This document shows, piece after piece, positions 21,308 through 32,500 of a DNA stretch of 64,000 nucleotides (position 1 is its first letter; each line of letters opens with the position of its first letter). The translations under genes and the position numbers were made by a program. The stretch is from positions 96,646 to 160,645 of the forward strand of contig CBFFRP010000235.1 of the NCBI GenBank assembly GCA_965644295.1. Reading direction: 5' to 3'. Origin of the DNA: Paraphysomonas bandaiensis (lineage: Eukaryota; Chrysophyceae). The notes under the pieces are model-generated. The model was given only the letters and a program-made list of their open reading frames with translations, made no database searches and was not told the origin of the DNA.

Positions 21308-21790
21308 TCAGTCATTGATTTTTACTTGATAAAGTATATACACACAGAAAGAGAGCGGGGGGGGCGAGGTTATAATGCCATTCTGTATATCGGATATATC
21401 AGTTTGTACGGTTGCGATATCATCAGTATTAATCAATATATCAGCCGTGTTGTTACTTACGTCAGTATATAGAACTGTTATATCGCTCTCTATGTCTGGA
21501 ATATCGTTATCGTTATTCGTTATCTGTGTCTGAATATTGCCACTTACATTATTCAGATAACTTAATTCTATGTCTGTTATCTGCACGCCGTCAGTGTGCA
21601 GATATGCTCCTGTGTTCACAATAATATCTGTATCTACGGTTATGTTGTTGGCCTCTATGTTCTGTCAGTATATGTTGTTGGCGTTCAGGTTGTCTGCTGA
21701 GAGCTCGCCTGTATACAGCTCATCTAAATCAAGGCTCTTCAATTCGTTTATAGTGTGGTATTTATTTGGTTCATTTTATATTATTATGGT
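21308..21790 (-). pseudogene. Virus fibre-like protein fragment with an in-frame stop
   Basis: Read on the minus strand, one frame gives NELKSLDLDELYTGELSADN, a TGA stop at 21667-21665, then a further ~110 codons containing GVQITDIELSYLNNVSGN and repeated D-I heptads (DVSNNTADILINTDDIATVQ). The phrase ITD.ELSYL..V..NIQTQI is characteristic of trimeric tail- or capsid-fibre-like proteins common in phages and large or polinton-like viruses of protists. The frame has no clean start, contains a stop and ends abruptly, so it is a decayed fragment, probably from an integrated virus-like element. No capsid, polymerase or integrase is nearby. Confidence 0.6.
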
Positions 21791-21866
21791 ACATATTTTT
21801 TTACATGTGAAGTGTGTTATACTGTGTATTATAATAAACACTTTTATATTGCTGTTGCCTTAAAAT

Positions 21867-22133
21867 ATGTCTGCACGTAAAATGATAACCTCCAAGCATA
21901 CCAAGCCTGCCTCGCCTGATCCTGATGAATCGGATACTGTCATGTCTGATGACAGCAAAGATTCCGACTACAAAAACTCTGATGACTCACTTCTTCGTGA
22001 TGTGCTGCTTGAAGTGCAGCAATTGCGTATACAGGTAAGCGGGGTACAAAACGAAGTGTCGTATTGGAGGGATGCGTATGATGTGGTCGGTGGGGATGAG
22101 AAGAAAGAGGACGTCAACGTCTCGTCTATATAG
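21867..22133 (+). CDS. Small acidic coiled-coil protein, 88 aa
   Basis: An ATG preceded by a TATA-like AATAAACACTTTTATATT opens an 88-codon ORF. It has a basic N-terminus (SARKMITSKHTK), an acidic Ser/Asp-rich middle and a helix (LLRDVLLEVQQLRIQVSG) able to form a coiled coil. No family is recognised. It lies divergently, about 80-100 bp from the fibre-like fragment, and may belong to the same inserted element. It could also be a small host gene. Confidence 0.45.
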   Translation: MSARKMITSKHTKPASPDPDESDTVMSDDSKDSDYKNSDDSLLRDVLLEVQQLRIQVSGVQNEVSYWRDAYDVVGGDEKKEDVNVSSI

Positions 22134-22427
22134 TGCTCTAAAGTGGCTTCACTCTAGTAAAATACATAATGAACAAAGCTTATCCGGATGAAAACAATAT
22201 GTTGAACTGTAATATATATCTTAATGTATTACTAGAGGTACGTAAACGCATGATCTATACTTCAAATTATAGTAATCCAGCACTACGTTACATATCAAAA
22301 ATGAATTGCCATATGCGCACAACATGGATGATGAGTGGAATATGACTATAATCTCTACTATAATAATCGTATCATAATAATACAATCAATACATGGGACA
22401 TTTGTTTAAACACTCTAACGGGCTACA
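22134..22427. other. Intergenic, nothing recognised
   Basis: AT-rich sequence downstream of the 88-aa ORF and of the ankyrin gene's 3' end. Confidence 0.5.
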
Positions 22428-23866
22428 TTATAAAAGCCCATATAGATTCCATAGTGATAATCGTCCCGTTACTGCAGTGTCGTTAGGCATCTTTCTAGGC
22501 AGATGACGTGATCCCCGCATGTGATATCGGGGTGAGTTGGATGTTATCGAATATTCTAACAGCTCTAAAACATCGGTGTTGTCCCATTTTTCAGCTAGCG
22601 ACACGGCCGACGTACCACCATTGTTGGTTAATAAGGGGTCTGCTTTCGCATCTAGAAGTAAGGACACTACAGCAATATTACGTCTTATTGAAGCAAACAT
22701 CAGTGGGGTCCACCCATCCAAGTCACTCAAATTAGAATCGGCACCATGGTTGAGTAGATATGACACCACTGTGTCATCAGATTGCTTACATGCCACAATT
22801 AACGGGGTATAATTGGATCGGTGTTTACATGACATATTAGGGTCGGCGCCGATTTCAATCAGAGCGACTATGTCGTCAAGATTTTGATCGGCAACTGCAT
22901 TACAGACGGCAGCATTCAGCAGTCCTTGTGCCATACCAGGTTGATCGTGAGAAATAGCGATATCACTCGCCGTATGACCTTCTTGATTACGGACATGAAC
23001 TGAAGCACCGTAATCTAACAATTTCTGCACGCACTGAATACACTCCTGCGTAGTAGAAAACGTAAGAACTATCCTAATGGCACATTCAATAACAAAATAC
23101 GTAAGCTACACACATTGCCATACTACGAAAGAGATATACAATTCCATCGAGAACTTACCGAATCGACAGCAAACATAAGGGGAGTCCAACCATTCTCATC
23201 ACACTCATCCACGTTCGCACCATGTTCGAGAAACAATTCTACAGACTCAGGGCTACCTATTGACGCCGCTAGCATTAGTGGAGAAATGTGACCCTTTAAA
23301 CTGAGGTCATTCGCATCGTGACCAGCGGACAACACAGACTGCACGGCAATATAGTCCCCCGTATGAGCTGCTTGAAGTGAGAGTGATATAACTCCATGTT
23401 TGTTAATATGAAATTGTCCTTGTTCAGATGATCGAATCACAGATGAAATAAGATGATATATATCAATATTTCCAGATTGTTCAGCTGCAAGTACAGCATT
23501 CATTGCATTACGTGTTACTACATGAGGATTGGCACTATGTTTTAATAATAATTGTACCATATCCAAATGTCCTTCACGACATGCTATAATTAATGGTGTC
23601 CATCCATCATTACATGGTAAATTAATATCCGCCCCATATTGTATTAATTCATTTGCAAGATGTACATCGCCTGTATGTGCAACAAACTGTAATGGTGTCC
23701 ATCCATATTGTGTTTCCACATCATTTGGATTATATCCAGTATGTAATAAATGATATGCACGATGTTTATCACCTTCAAATAATGCGGATAAGATTTGATT
23801 ACCAGATACATGTGTATATGTTAATATATGTATGTATAGGATGATATGTATGTATATATGATACAT
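22428..23866 (-). CDS. Ankyrin-repeat protein, 2 exons
   Basis: Exons 23866-23159 and 23045-22428 join in phase 0 to 441 aa. At least seven ankyrin units are visible, e.g. GWTPLQFVAHTGDVHLANEL, GWTPLIIACREGHLDMVQLL, SPLMLAASIGSPESVELFLE, GWTPLMFAVDS spanning the intron, YTPLIVACKQSDDTVVSYLL and GWTPLMFASIRRNIAVVSLL. There is no catalytic domain. The first ~20 residues are hydrophobic and derive from simple sequence; they may be a signal or anchor, or the true start may lie in an unseen upstream exon. Role: protein-protein scaffold; partner unknown. A spaced TACGGAT array lies 330-475 bp upstream of the ATG. Confidence 0.8.
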
Positions 23867-24196
23867 ATCCCTATCTAAGTAAAGGAGGGATGATGGATGG
23901 ATGGATGGATGTGTGTGTGTGTGTGATTAGATTGATATGATATGATGAAGTAGGAGATTCATTGATAGACTTATCTGTGTATGTTTCATATGATGTGATC
24001 TATGTATATATATATATGTATGTATGAATTGTAATGTATAGAAATTCACGTTAAAATGCTCTTTTTACTAGAGTTTGAAGTCATATCAATGGTGCGTATG
24101 GATGTGTATGTATATGTATGTGTATGTATGTAGTGTAGAGTAGATGTGATCCGGGAAATAATGGGGTCGAAATTTTCAGTAGACGGTATCTATATA

Positions 24197-24341
24197 TACG
24201 GATTACAATCCGTAGACGGATAGAAGATGTGCTCTGCTGTACTGTTTACGGATCTCTGTATACGGTAGTTCAGATACGGATAGTTCCCCGATTTACCTTC
24301 GGTATACGGATATCTAGATATTGCCACACGTAATTACGGAT
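24197..24341. promoter_or_regulatory. Array of TACGGAT heptamers
   Basis: TACGGAT occurs at 24197, 24247, 24275, 24305 and 24335, with one inverted copy (ATCCGTA) at 24208 and an ACGGAT at 24216. The last four are spaced 28-30 bp. The array sits upstream of the ankyrin gene (ATG 23866, minus strand). It looks like clustered factor-binding sites or a degenerate satellite. Confidence 0.45.
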
Positions 24342-24517
24342 CTTACCGAGCTGCTATGTGGAATGAAACTATCGTCTATCTTAAGAACAAGATTGACAAT
24401 AATGTCAATAGAATTCATCAATGTGATATAAAGAAATAGCATGTAGTTATGAAAGACTTGAGTCACATTGTCCACATACCATTCAAATCACTTAAACCAT
24501 CAGAAATATAAAGTATG

Positions 24518-24669
24518 CGTATTGGCATCCTTTGTATATTTTTGTTCCAAAATGCCTCTATTATTGAGACAACAATTATCTGTATTCCACCCGTAGTTAT
24601 ACTACAGTAATATAAAGAATATTTGCTTCAATATATTACCGAAAAAATAAGATGCTGACTGCCGATACG
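24518..24669 (+). mobile_element. MITE family copy M1
   Basis: 152 bp from CGTATTGGCATCC to GCTGACTGCCGATACG. The ends are imperfect inverted repeats (CGTATYGGCA). The flanking dinucleotide is TG on both sides, suggesting a 2-bp target duplication. It is too short to encode protein. Confidence 0.8.
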
Positions 24670-24692
24670 TGAGTATACTGAAACATAACAAT

Positions 24693-24843
24693 CGTATTGG
24701 CATGCTTTGTATATTTTTGTTCAGATATGCCTCTAATTTTGAGGCAACAATTATCTGTATTATAGCCGTATTTGTACTGCAGTAATATAGAATATATTTG
24801 CTTCAATTTATTTCCGAAAACTATAATGCTGACTGCCGATACG
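24693..24843 (+). mobile_element. MITE family copy M2
   Basis: 151 bp, in the same orientation as and 23 bp after the copy at 24518. It has the same termini and is flanked by AT on both sides. It is the most complete pair with M1 for defining the family. Confidence 0.8.
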
Positions 24844-25384
24844 ATGACAACAACCAGCATTGTAACACTACAACCATCATATTCATCATCACATCTTATA
24901 GTTGCTATTCCTTTAACATCAATTCTAGTCATCTCATTCTATTATAGATGCCATTGATTTCAAACTACACTGTAAAGTTTCAATCTTGAAATCTTTTCTT
25001 TCTATCAGCAAGCAAGATTTCTATTCTATGTATGTGTTTACTCTCATGAGAGTACTCTACAATATAAACTAGTAGGTTTATAAGGAGTGTTCGTCCTTGT
25101 CAAATTTTAAAACTCGGGCTTTTTATCCTCGTTACAAAATTTTGAGCGGGACGAGGTAGCCTCCTTATTACACGTGGTTGAATATAGCGATATCCTTTCA
25201 GTTCTCATCATAATATCATACAGAAACCCTCAACAAAGCCGGACTTTCAACTTTTTTCTGGTGTTCTCAGGAATAAGCTCCGAATATATTACTCCGGGAA
25301 GCTAACGTGAGCTGCATATATAGTCAGAAGCTAACTTTCTGCCCTCTCATAGCCAAATGCTTGTGTGGTACAAGGGACACTAAT

Positions 25385-25907
25385 TTGTGTAACTTGTGCA
25401 GACATCTTTGGGCCTTGACGAATAAACAGGTATCCGGGAATGGGCCAACCTCAAGGGCATCCGGGATATTGGGCTGCCTTCTGAAGTTAAGCATCGGGAA
25501 ATGGGCCCACCTTAAGGACTTAATATCAGAAAATGTCAGGTGTATCAACATTCTGCTTGCTCGCTGCATTTGATTTGAGAGATAGAGCGAGAGTGGTTGC
25601 ACCTTGGCTTGGTGCTTCAATAGTAGCGTTCAATAGTAGGATATCAGAGTTAATCACTGCCTCTTCAGAGCCATTGCTTATAATAAGACATTCACTACTC
25701 ACACATAAAACAAACTGGTAAGCTATTCTGGATAAATAATTATTCTGGTTTGGTTATCATTTATCATGTGATCTTAATGACTAGTACTAAATATGGTATT
25801 TACGCTAGTGTTTAATTGCTGAATAAAGAAAATACTCGGTTTCAATAGCATTGTTGGACGCTATCTAGCAATAATATTGCAATATATCATTGTTTCCTAT
25901 CCCTGGT
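25385..25907. repeat. Composite of dispersed repeat and a second hAT right end
   Basis: 25385-25700 matches 3950-4230 (GGGCCTTG.CGAATAAACA, GGGCTGCCTTCTGAAG), including a reverse R2 fragment. 25765-25907 matches the right end of the hAT element at 6660-6821, ending TTTCCTATCCCTG. No partner left terminus was found nearby, so this is a truncated copy. Confidence 0.6.
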
Positions 25908-25984
25908 ATTAATTATGATTTGAAATACAGCGAAATCTTGCGAGAGTTTAGGACATATATTACTATTGACTATTGATTATGGAT

Positions 25985-26337
25985 TGTTAGAATTGGACAT
26001 TTCACTTAAGTTAACTTTGCTCTACACGTAAACCTTAACCTTGCTATGTTAAACACAATGCACTTTCAAGTAAGAAATTATAATTATTATTCTGAACACT
26101 TCACTACATATTCGTGTAATATATGTTGAAACATCTGCTCTCAGCAACATCTGTTTATCATATGTTCATCAGTCAGTTCTATATCTTATATAGTCACACA
26201 TCAGTAACTGAATTTGACTCCTTTGTACCTATAATCACCCGTTACACCTTTGAATTGGCTTCACCTTTTGCACATTGCACACTATTAACTCACTTCAATT
26301 GCACAATATATATCACATCATATTGCAGAACTCAACA
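25985..26337 (+). mobile_element. Solo LTR (copy B)
   Basis: 353 bp, TGTTAGAATTGGACATTTC...GAACTCAACA. It is homologous to the solo LTR at 7257 in opposite orientation. The flanking 5-mers are TGGAT and TTGAT (one mismatch), a decayed target duplication. Partial ends of the same family are at about 20635-20703 and 35213-35280. Confidence 0.7.
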
Positions 26338-26784
26338 TTGATCATGATATTGCTAAATTCTCGATAAGTTATTTAGAAACCGGCCATACATTCTACAATT
26401 TCAAACTGTACCATAGACCTGGCACTGACGCATTGTAAGCATGATTATTATATATTATAACAACATAAAACATGTGTTACTTCTTACCTACAATTCTACC
26501 ATCACTATAAAAGTTCTAGCTACTTAGTACAATAATCTTTCATATAAAATATTATGGAAATGTGACTACACGCGGCTGCACCTTCACAGCACAGAACATT
26601 CTCTATTATATACTAGACATATTCTTCAGTGGAAGCATGCAACAAGTTGTGCAGCATTTAGTGGTAGCATTTCAAACCACGTTGAAAGTACAGACTGGGT
26701 CCACCAAAGACTGCAACTTGAGGTATATATGCACACATTGACCGACCATTATAATATAGTGATTCGTTTTGCTTCCAACATGAG

Positions 26785-28843
26785 CTATGTTTTATTAGGT
26801 GTGGTTGGGGTTGGGGGTTTCTTCAGGGCATTGGTGAATGGCCACTTCCGCCGTCCACTGGATTTATTTTCTCCGGGCGGAGTTGACGCAAATAAACCTC
26901 CTGTCGGGGAGGCCGTTAAAGTATCGACAGGTCGGCGGACGTCGTCGTCTTTCGATGCGATACCGCCTGCAGATGGACTTGTCGTGTCAGACAGTGCGGC
27001 ATCCGTATTTGCATTGTTTTCAGGAGTAGTTGGAGTTGAAGGGATCGACAACTTACCGCTACTCCATTTGCGAAGTCCTTTTAAACTCCCTTTCAGAGAA
27101 ATTCCACTTCCTGTCTTCTCTTTCGGGGGTTTCGGAGCCGTTGTGGCGTCCTTATCTCTACTTCCCCAGAACCAGGAAGAGGAAGACGGACTGGGTGTTG
27201 GAGTGGTAGTAGGAGTCCCAGCAGGGCTCGTATTGGTTATAACAGATATGTCCTTTTTATTGCGACCTTTTCTATCATTTTTCTTACTTCCTGTAGGGGT
27301 GGATACGGCAGCAGGACTGGGCTTTTGCGCACTCTTGGTGGCAGGCTCAAGAGATGGGTTGCAAGTAGCGTCGGTCAATAGCGGTGGCGTGACCCGGCCC
27401 TCCTTATCACTACCATTCTTTTCAGATGGTGGTAGCATTCCCACTAACGTGCCCCGCGTGGGTTCGCTAACAGAAGTAGGAGTACTACTTTTTGATTTGT
27501 TTTCACTAGTTGTGTTGGCACCATTAGTAGGAGTGCCATTAGCTGATCTCTCCACGAGTCTGTATTTTTGTGGCTGTTCATCAACTGCAGCAGAAGTTTT
27601 TTTGGATGCTTCTTCAGCACCTCCTTCTTCCTCCAAAACCCCAGCAAAAGTGAATTTTGATTTGCTGCTTTCTTTGCCTGCTTGTTGCTTTCTGAATCGA
27701 CTCTCCTGGTTTTCTGCGATGCGGATAATGCGAATAACTTGATCGCGTTGACTTTGTGTCTGGGGTGACCCGACAGCGACTGGGCATTGCCGCAAGTCAT
27801 GAACTTTTTGACAATAGGCCATAGCTGCATGGGCGTCCATCTGTATGCAATAACAATAGTGTTAGGTATCTACATAGAGATGTCGCGGTTGACAAGAAAA
27901 TGGTAAAATACATGTCACTAGATACAACTATCGATAAGCAAATATATGCATCATTATGTCCCCAAATATGGTGTACGCGTAATACTTACCCCATACATAA
28001 GATGAAGCATAATACATACAAGTGTCCCGGTACGCCCATGCCCGCCCCAGCAGTGCAAATACTGAACGTTACCCTTATTTATATCTTCCACTAACTTCAA
28101 TGCAAGGTCGAAAACACCATTATCGTCAGTCACACTACAGTCCTTGATAGGAAAATGCACAAAATCTAAATCGTTGGCATCGCAGACGTTGCTATCTTGA
28201 GATAATATTTTAAACATGTGCTTGTTTTTTACGAGCAGTTTCACATCTTCAAAGTACGGTCTTAGGGCTTGTCCACGTCTCCACATGGCTTCTGTCACAC
28301 CTTCTGTTTTGTACTAAAATAAATATATTAGTTTAACTAATTGTAGTAAACTGAAGTGATTTACCTCTAACTGTAGGCATATAAACTGGTTGACTCCTAG
28401 ACGAAGAATGGATGTGAGTAACTCAAAGGTCTCCGCATCATCCTGAGAGGCAGGATATGCACCAACTAGAAGCTTCCCAGGAATAACCCAATTGGATTCT
28501 GGAGTAGGACCACAATACTATATACATATATATTATATTCCTTATCTTATATACATGTCTATGTATGTATATATGTATATATATAGAGAGAGTGGTATGT
28601 ACGTACCTTTTCATATGTTATGCCTGTGCCTGTATCTAACTCTTGAAAATTACAACTGATATAATCAATACGTTCAACAGGTCGATCAATATCAGCAAGT
28701 GGACTTGGACGTGGGGTAGGAATACCACGTGGTGTTGGTTGAAATGGTGCTGCAATATCACGTTTAGGTGGTCCTTTTTTTATAGGTATATTACGACTAA
28801 TTGAGTCATCATTCTCAGTGTTTTCTTTACCATTTGAATGCAT
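26785..28843 (-). CDS. Protein tyrosine phosphatase (Cys-based), 4 exons, with long Ser/Thr/Pro tail
   Basis: Exons 28843-28607, 28517-28365, 28313-27990 and 27840-26785 join in phase to 589 aa. The signature HCWGGHGRTGT gives catalytic Cys218 and Arg224 (HCX5R-T). Upstream, ESNWVIPGKLLVGAYPAS and GVNQFICLQLE form the first strands of the fold, and an Asp for general-acid catalysis may lie in HFPIKDCSVTDD. Residues after about 310 are a low-complexity Lys/Ser/Thr/Pro-rich tail without a domain, likely regulatory and phosphorylated. The preference (phosphotyrosine or dual) cannot be told; the fold resembles the DSP/PTP-like group. It is divergent from CTP synthase (717 bp between ATGs). A long opposite-strand ORF here is a shadow of the tail exon. 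Confidence 0.85.
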
Positions 28844-29560
28844 ATGTAATGGATTCTATTCCCTACTTGCCAAATGGCTTGTGGGTTATGATTATTATAT
28901 ATATATATATGGTTATATTTTCTATGGGATGATAATGAATGTATGTGTATATGTATGTGATATGTGTGTGTATGTACTGCGTGTGTGTATGTATGTATAT
29001 GGAGGTGTGTGTAACATATAACGATATTGAGAATACTTCAAATATAAAGTGAGTTGATATGATTGGTTTAGCAGTAAGATCTATATACAGAGTACGGGTA
29101 TACTGGGATAGGTACAATAATACGGTGTGATAGTAGGAATTCTATAGGATAGATATGAGTGAGATGGGACCGTATGTGGAGAACTTCCAACCCACACCAC
29201 TCAACGTGATGTACTGGAAAGTCATAGAGAGAGAGGTACACACACATATAGAGAGGTACGCAAATAGATAGGTACACACATATATGAATAGGTACTTACA
29301 TAGTCACTACATAAAAGTACATATCATCCATCCATAAGTACATATTATCTTCAGTCCCTACCATTCAAACTTCCCAACAAATCCATCCATTCATCACGTT
29401 ATCTCATTGGCTCCTAATCATTCACTTCACTTTTTTTTTATATCTAACTTTCTTGTATATTCTTAGTAGAAGATACGATGAATTCTATATATAATCACTG
29501 TACAATTCCTCATTAATTCATACATACACGACATCTATTTCATATTACTTAAATATAAGT
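28844..29560. promoter_or_regulatory. Divergent promoter, phosphatase / CTP synthase
   Basis: 717 bp between two start codons. It is rich in TATA/TGTA simple sequence, with TACGGGT (about 29092) and ATACGGTG (about 29120) related to the ACGG motifs upstream of other genes. No ORF of note. Confidence 0.4.
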
Positions 29561-32500
29561 ATGAAGTATATTGTTGTTACTGGTGGTGTTGTCAGTGGTT
29601 TGGGGAAAGGTATTACCATAAGTTCTATTGGGTAAGATAAGTTTGATATTGATATATGTGTGTATTCTCATATCTTCTCATATATAGCCGTATACTTAAG
29701 TCATCTGGAGTTAGAGTAACAGGTATTTAATATATAACACTGTAGAGTGATCGATATACATGCTATACTGTATAGAATGATGTTACTACAGCAGTATATT
29801 AGCATAGTGAGATGGTATAGTGGTATATTGGATGGTATAGTGATGTATATAGTGAGATGGTATAGTGGTATATATTGGATGGTATAGTGTTGTGTAGTGA
29901 GATGGTATAGTGGTATATAGTGAGATGGTATAGTGGTATATATGGAGATGGTATAGTGATATATATATTGGATGGTATAGTGGTATATAGTGAGATGGTA
30001 TAGTGGTATAGTGAGATGGTATAGTGGTATATATGGAGATGGTATAGTGATGTATATTGAGATGGTATAGTGATATATATATTGGATGGTATAGTGGTAT
30101 ATAGTGAGATGGTATAGTGATGTATATTGGATGGTATAGTGGTATATAGTGAGATGGTATAGTGGTATAGTGGATGTATAGTGGTATATAGTGAGATGGT
30201 ATAGTGGTATATAGTGAGATGGTATAGTGGTATACATGGAGATGGTATAGTGGTATATATAGTGAGATGGTATAGTGGTATATATTGAGATGGTATAGTG
30301 TTGTGTAGTGAGATGGTATAGTGGTATAGTGGATGGTAAAGTGGCATATATGGAGATGGTATAGTGGTATATAGTGAGATGGTATAGTGATGTATATTGG
30401 ATGGTATAGTGGTATATAGTGAGATGGTATAGTGGTATAGTGGATGTATAGTGGTATATAGTGAGATGGTATAGTGGTATATAGTGAGATGGTATAGTGG
30501 TATATATGGAGATGGTATAGTGATGTATATTGAGATGGTATAGTGGTATATAGTGAGATGATATAGTGTTGTGTAGTGAGATGGTATAGTGGTATATAGT
30601 GAGGTGGTATAGTGAGATGGTATAGTGGTAAATAGTGAGGTGGTATAGTGAGATGGTATAGTTGTATATAGTGAGATGATATAGTGAGATGGTATAGTGG
30701 TATATAGTGAGATGGTATAGTGGTATATAGTGAGGTGGTATAGTGGTATATATTGGATGGTATAGTGGTATATGTTGGATGGTATATTGGGATGGTATAG
30801 TGATGTATATTGAGATGGTATATTGGTATATAGTGAGATGGTATAGTGGTATAGTGAGATGGTGTAGTGATGTATATTGAGATGGTATAGTTGTATATAG
30901 TGAGATGATATTGTGGTATATAGTGAGGTGGTATAGTGGTATATATTGGATGGTATAGTGTTGTATAGTGAGATGGTATAGTTGTATATATTGAGATTGT
31001 ATAGTAGTATATTGTAAGATGGTATAGTTTTATATTTTGATAATTATATATTTGTGTTAGTGTAGTGGTTAATTGGTTTAGAGTGGTATAATTGTGTAGT
31101 TTAGTAATGTATATGGACTATGAAGATAGTATAGTTTACAGACCTGTTCTGATTTTTATCATGAGATACAATGTATGCACCACCATCTGTTCCTGTTTTT
31201 TGTTAATACGTACCTAACGGTTGCGTGTTTATATGATGCATGGATATATATATATAATAAAACATAACATTGTCATCACTTTGTTATTGCAGCTATAAAA
31301 ATTGATCCGTATTTAAACACGGACGCTGGGACGATGAGTCCTTTTGAGCACGGAGAAACATTCGTTCTAGATGACGGGGGAGAGACCGACCTTGACCTTG
31401 GAAACTATGAACGGTTAGTAGAGTATCGAGTATGTGGTGTGTATAGATGATATCGTTCGCTGCTCTGAGGTTGGATTGCAGAGTAGATGTGTATGTGATA
31501 TTGATGTGCAATATATGTTGTATTCTTATAATATCTTTTTTCCATCTTTAGGTTCCTTGATGTGACATTATCAGGAGATCATAACATTACAACCGGGAAG
31601 ATTTACAGAGAAGTAATTGACCGCGAGAGAAGAGGGGATTATCTAGGAAAAACTGTTCAGATTGTTCCCCATGCAACAGATATGGTCATGTCGTGGATCA
31701 AGAACGTGTCCAAACGCCCCGTTGATAACTCTGGCATGGAACCTGATGTGTGCTTGATAGAGGTATTGGCATGGCCACTTTGTACGGCTGAGAACACATG
31801 TAAATACATATGTTTCGCTATTTTGATTATGTGTACTTTGTAGGTGGGTGGTACTGTAGGAGATATTGAGTCGATGGTGTTCTTGGAAGCTTTGAGACAG
31901 CTTCAGTTTTCCGTATCTCCCGAGAACCTTTTGTTCGTCCATGTCAGCCTTGTTCCAGTACTGGGCGTTGTCGGGGAGCAGAAAACGAAGCCGACACAAC
32001 ATAGTGTTAAGGAGCTGCGGGCGGTTGGCATTTCTCCAGATGTCATCATATGCCGCTCTTCTACTCTTCTTGAGACATCAACTAAACACAAGCTGTCCAG
32101 TTTTTGTCAAGTTCCTGCTTCTAACGTTCTCTCTGTTCACGATGTCTCCAATATCTATCATGTACCTCTTATTTTGGCCGAACAAGGAATTCACGAAATT
32201 ATTCGAGGTCATTTAGGACTTCAGGATGTTATGGCGGCTACACCTGACTTCACTGTTTGGCGTGAAATGGCCGTCAATGTGGACAGTATTGATAAGAACC
32301 CATCCACGAAGGAAGTGAATATTGCCCTAGTTGGCAAGTACACTGGACTATCTGACTCGTATTTGAGTGTTATTAAGAGCTTGAAACACTCTGCCATCCA
32401 TTTGGGTGTCAAGTTAAACATTAATTGGGTTGATTCAAGCCACCTTGAAGGCGAAACACGCCTGGACAATGAATGCTCAGTGGATAGCAATGGCACTCCT

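Noticed and set aside
26729-27742. 337-aa ORF on the plus strand
   Set aside because: It is antisense to the last exon of the phosphatase, whose splice sites and phase fit; the plus-strand product is low-complexity.
29701-30347. Two ORFs of ~180 aa rich in [12 protein letters not shown]
   Set aside because: They read the minisatellite inside CTP synthase intron 2 on the opposite strand.
29800-31040. Possible CRISPR-like array
   Set aside because: Units are contiguous, variable in length and have no unique spacers; it is a minisatellite within a eukaryotic intron.
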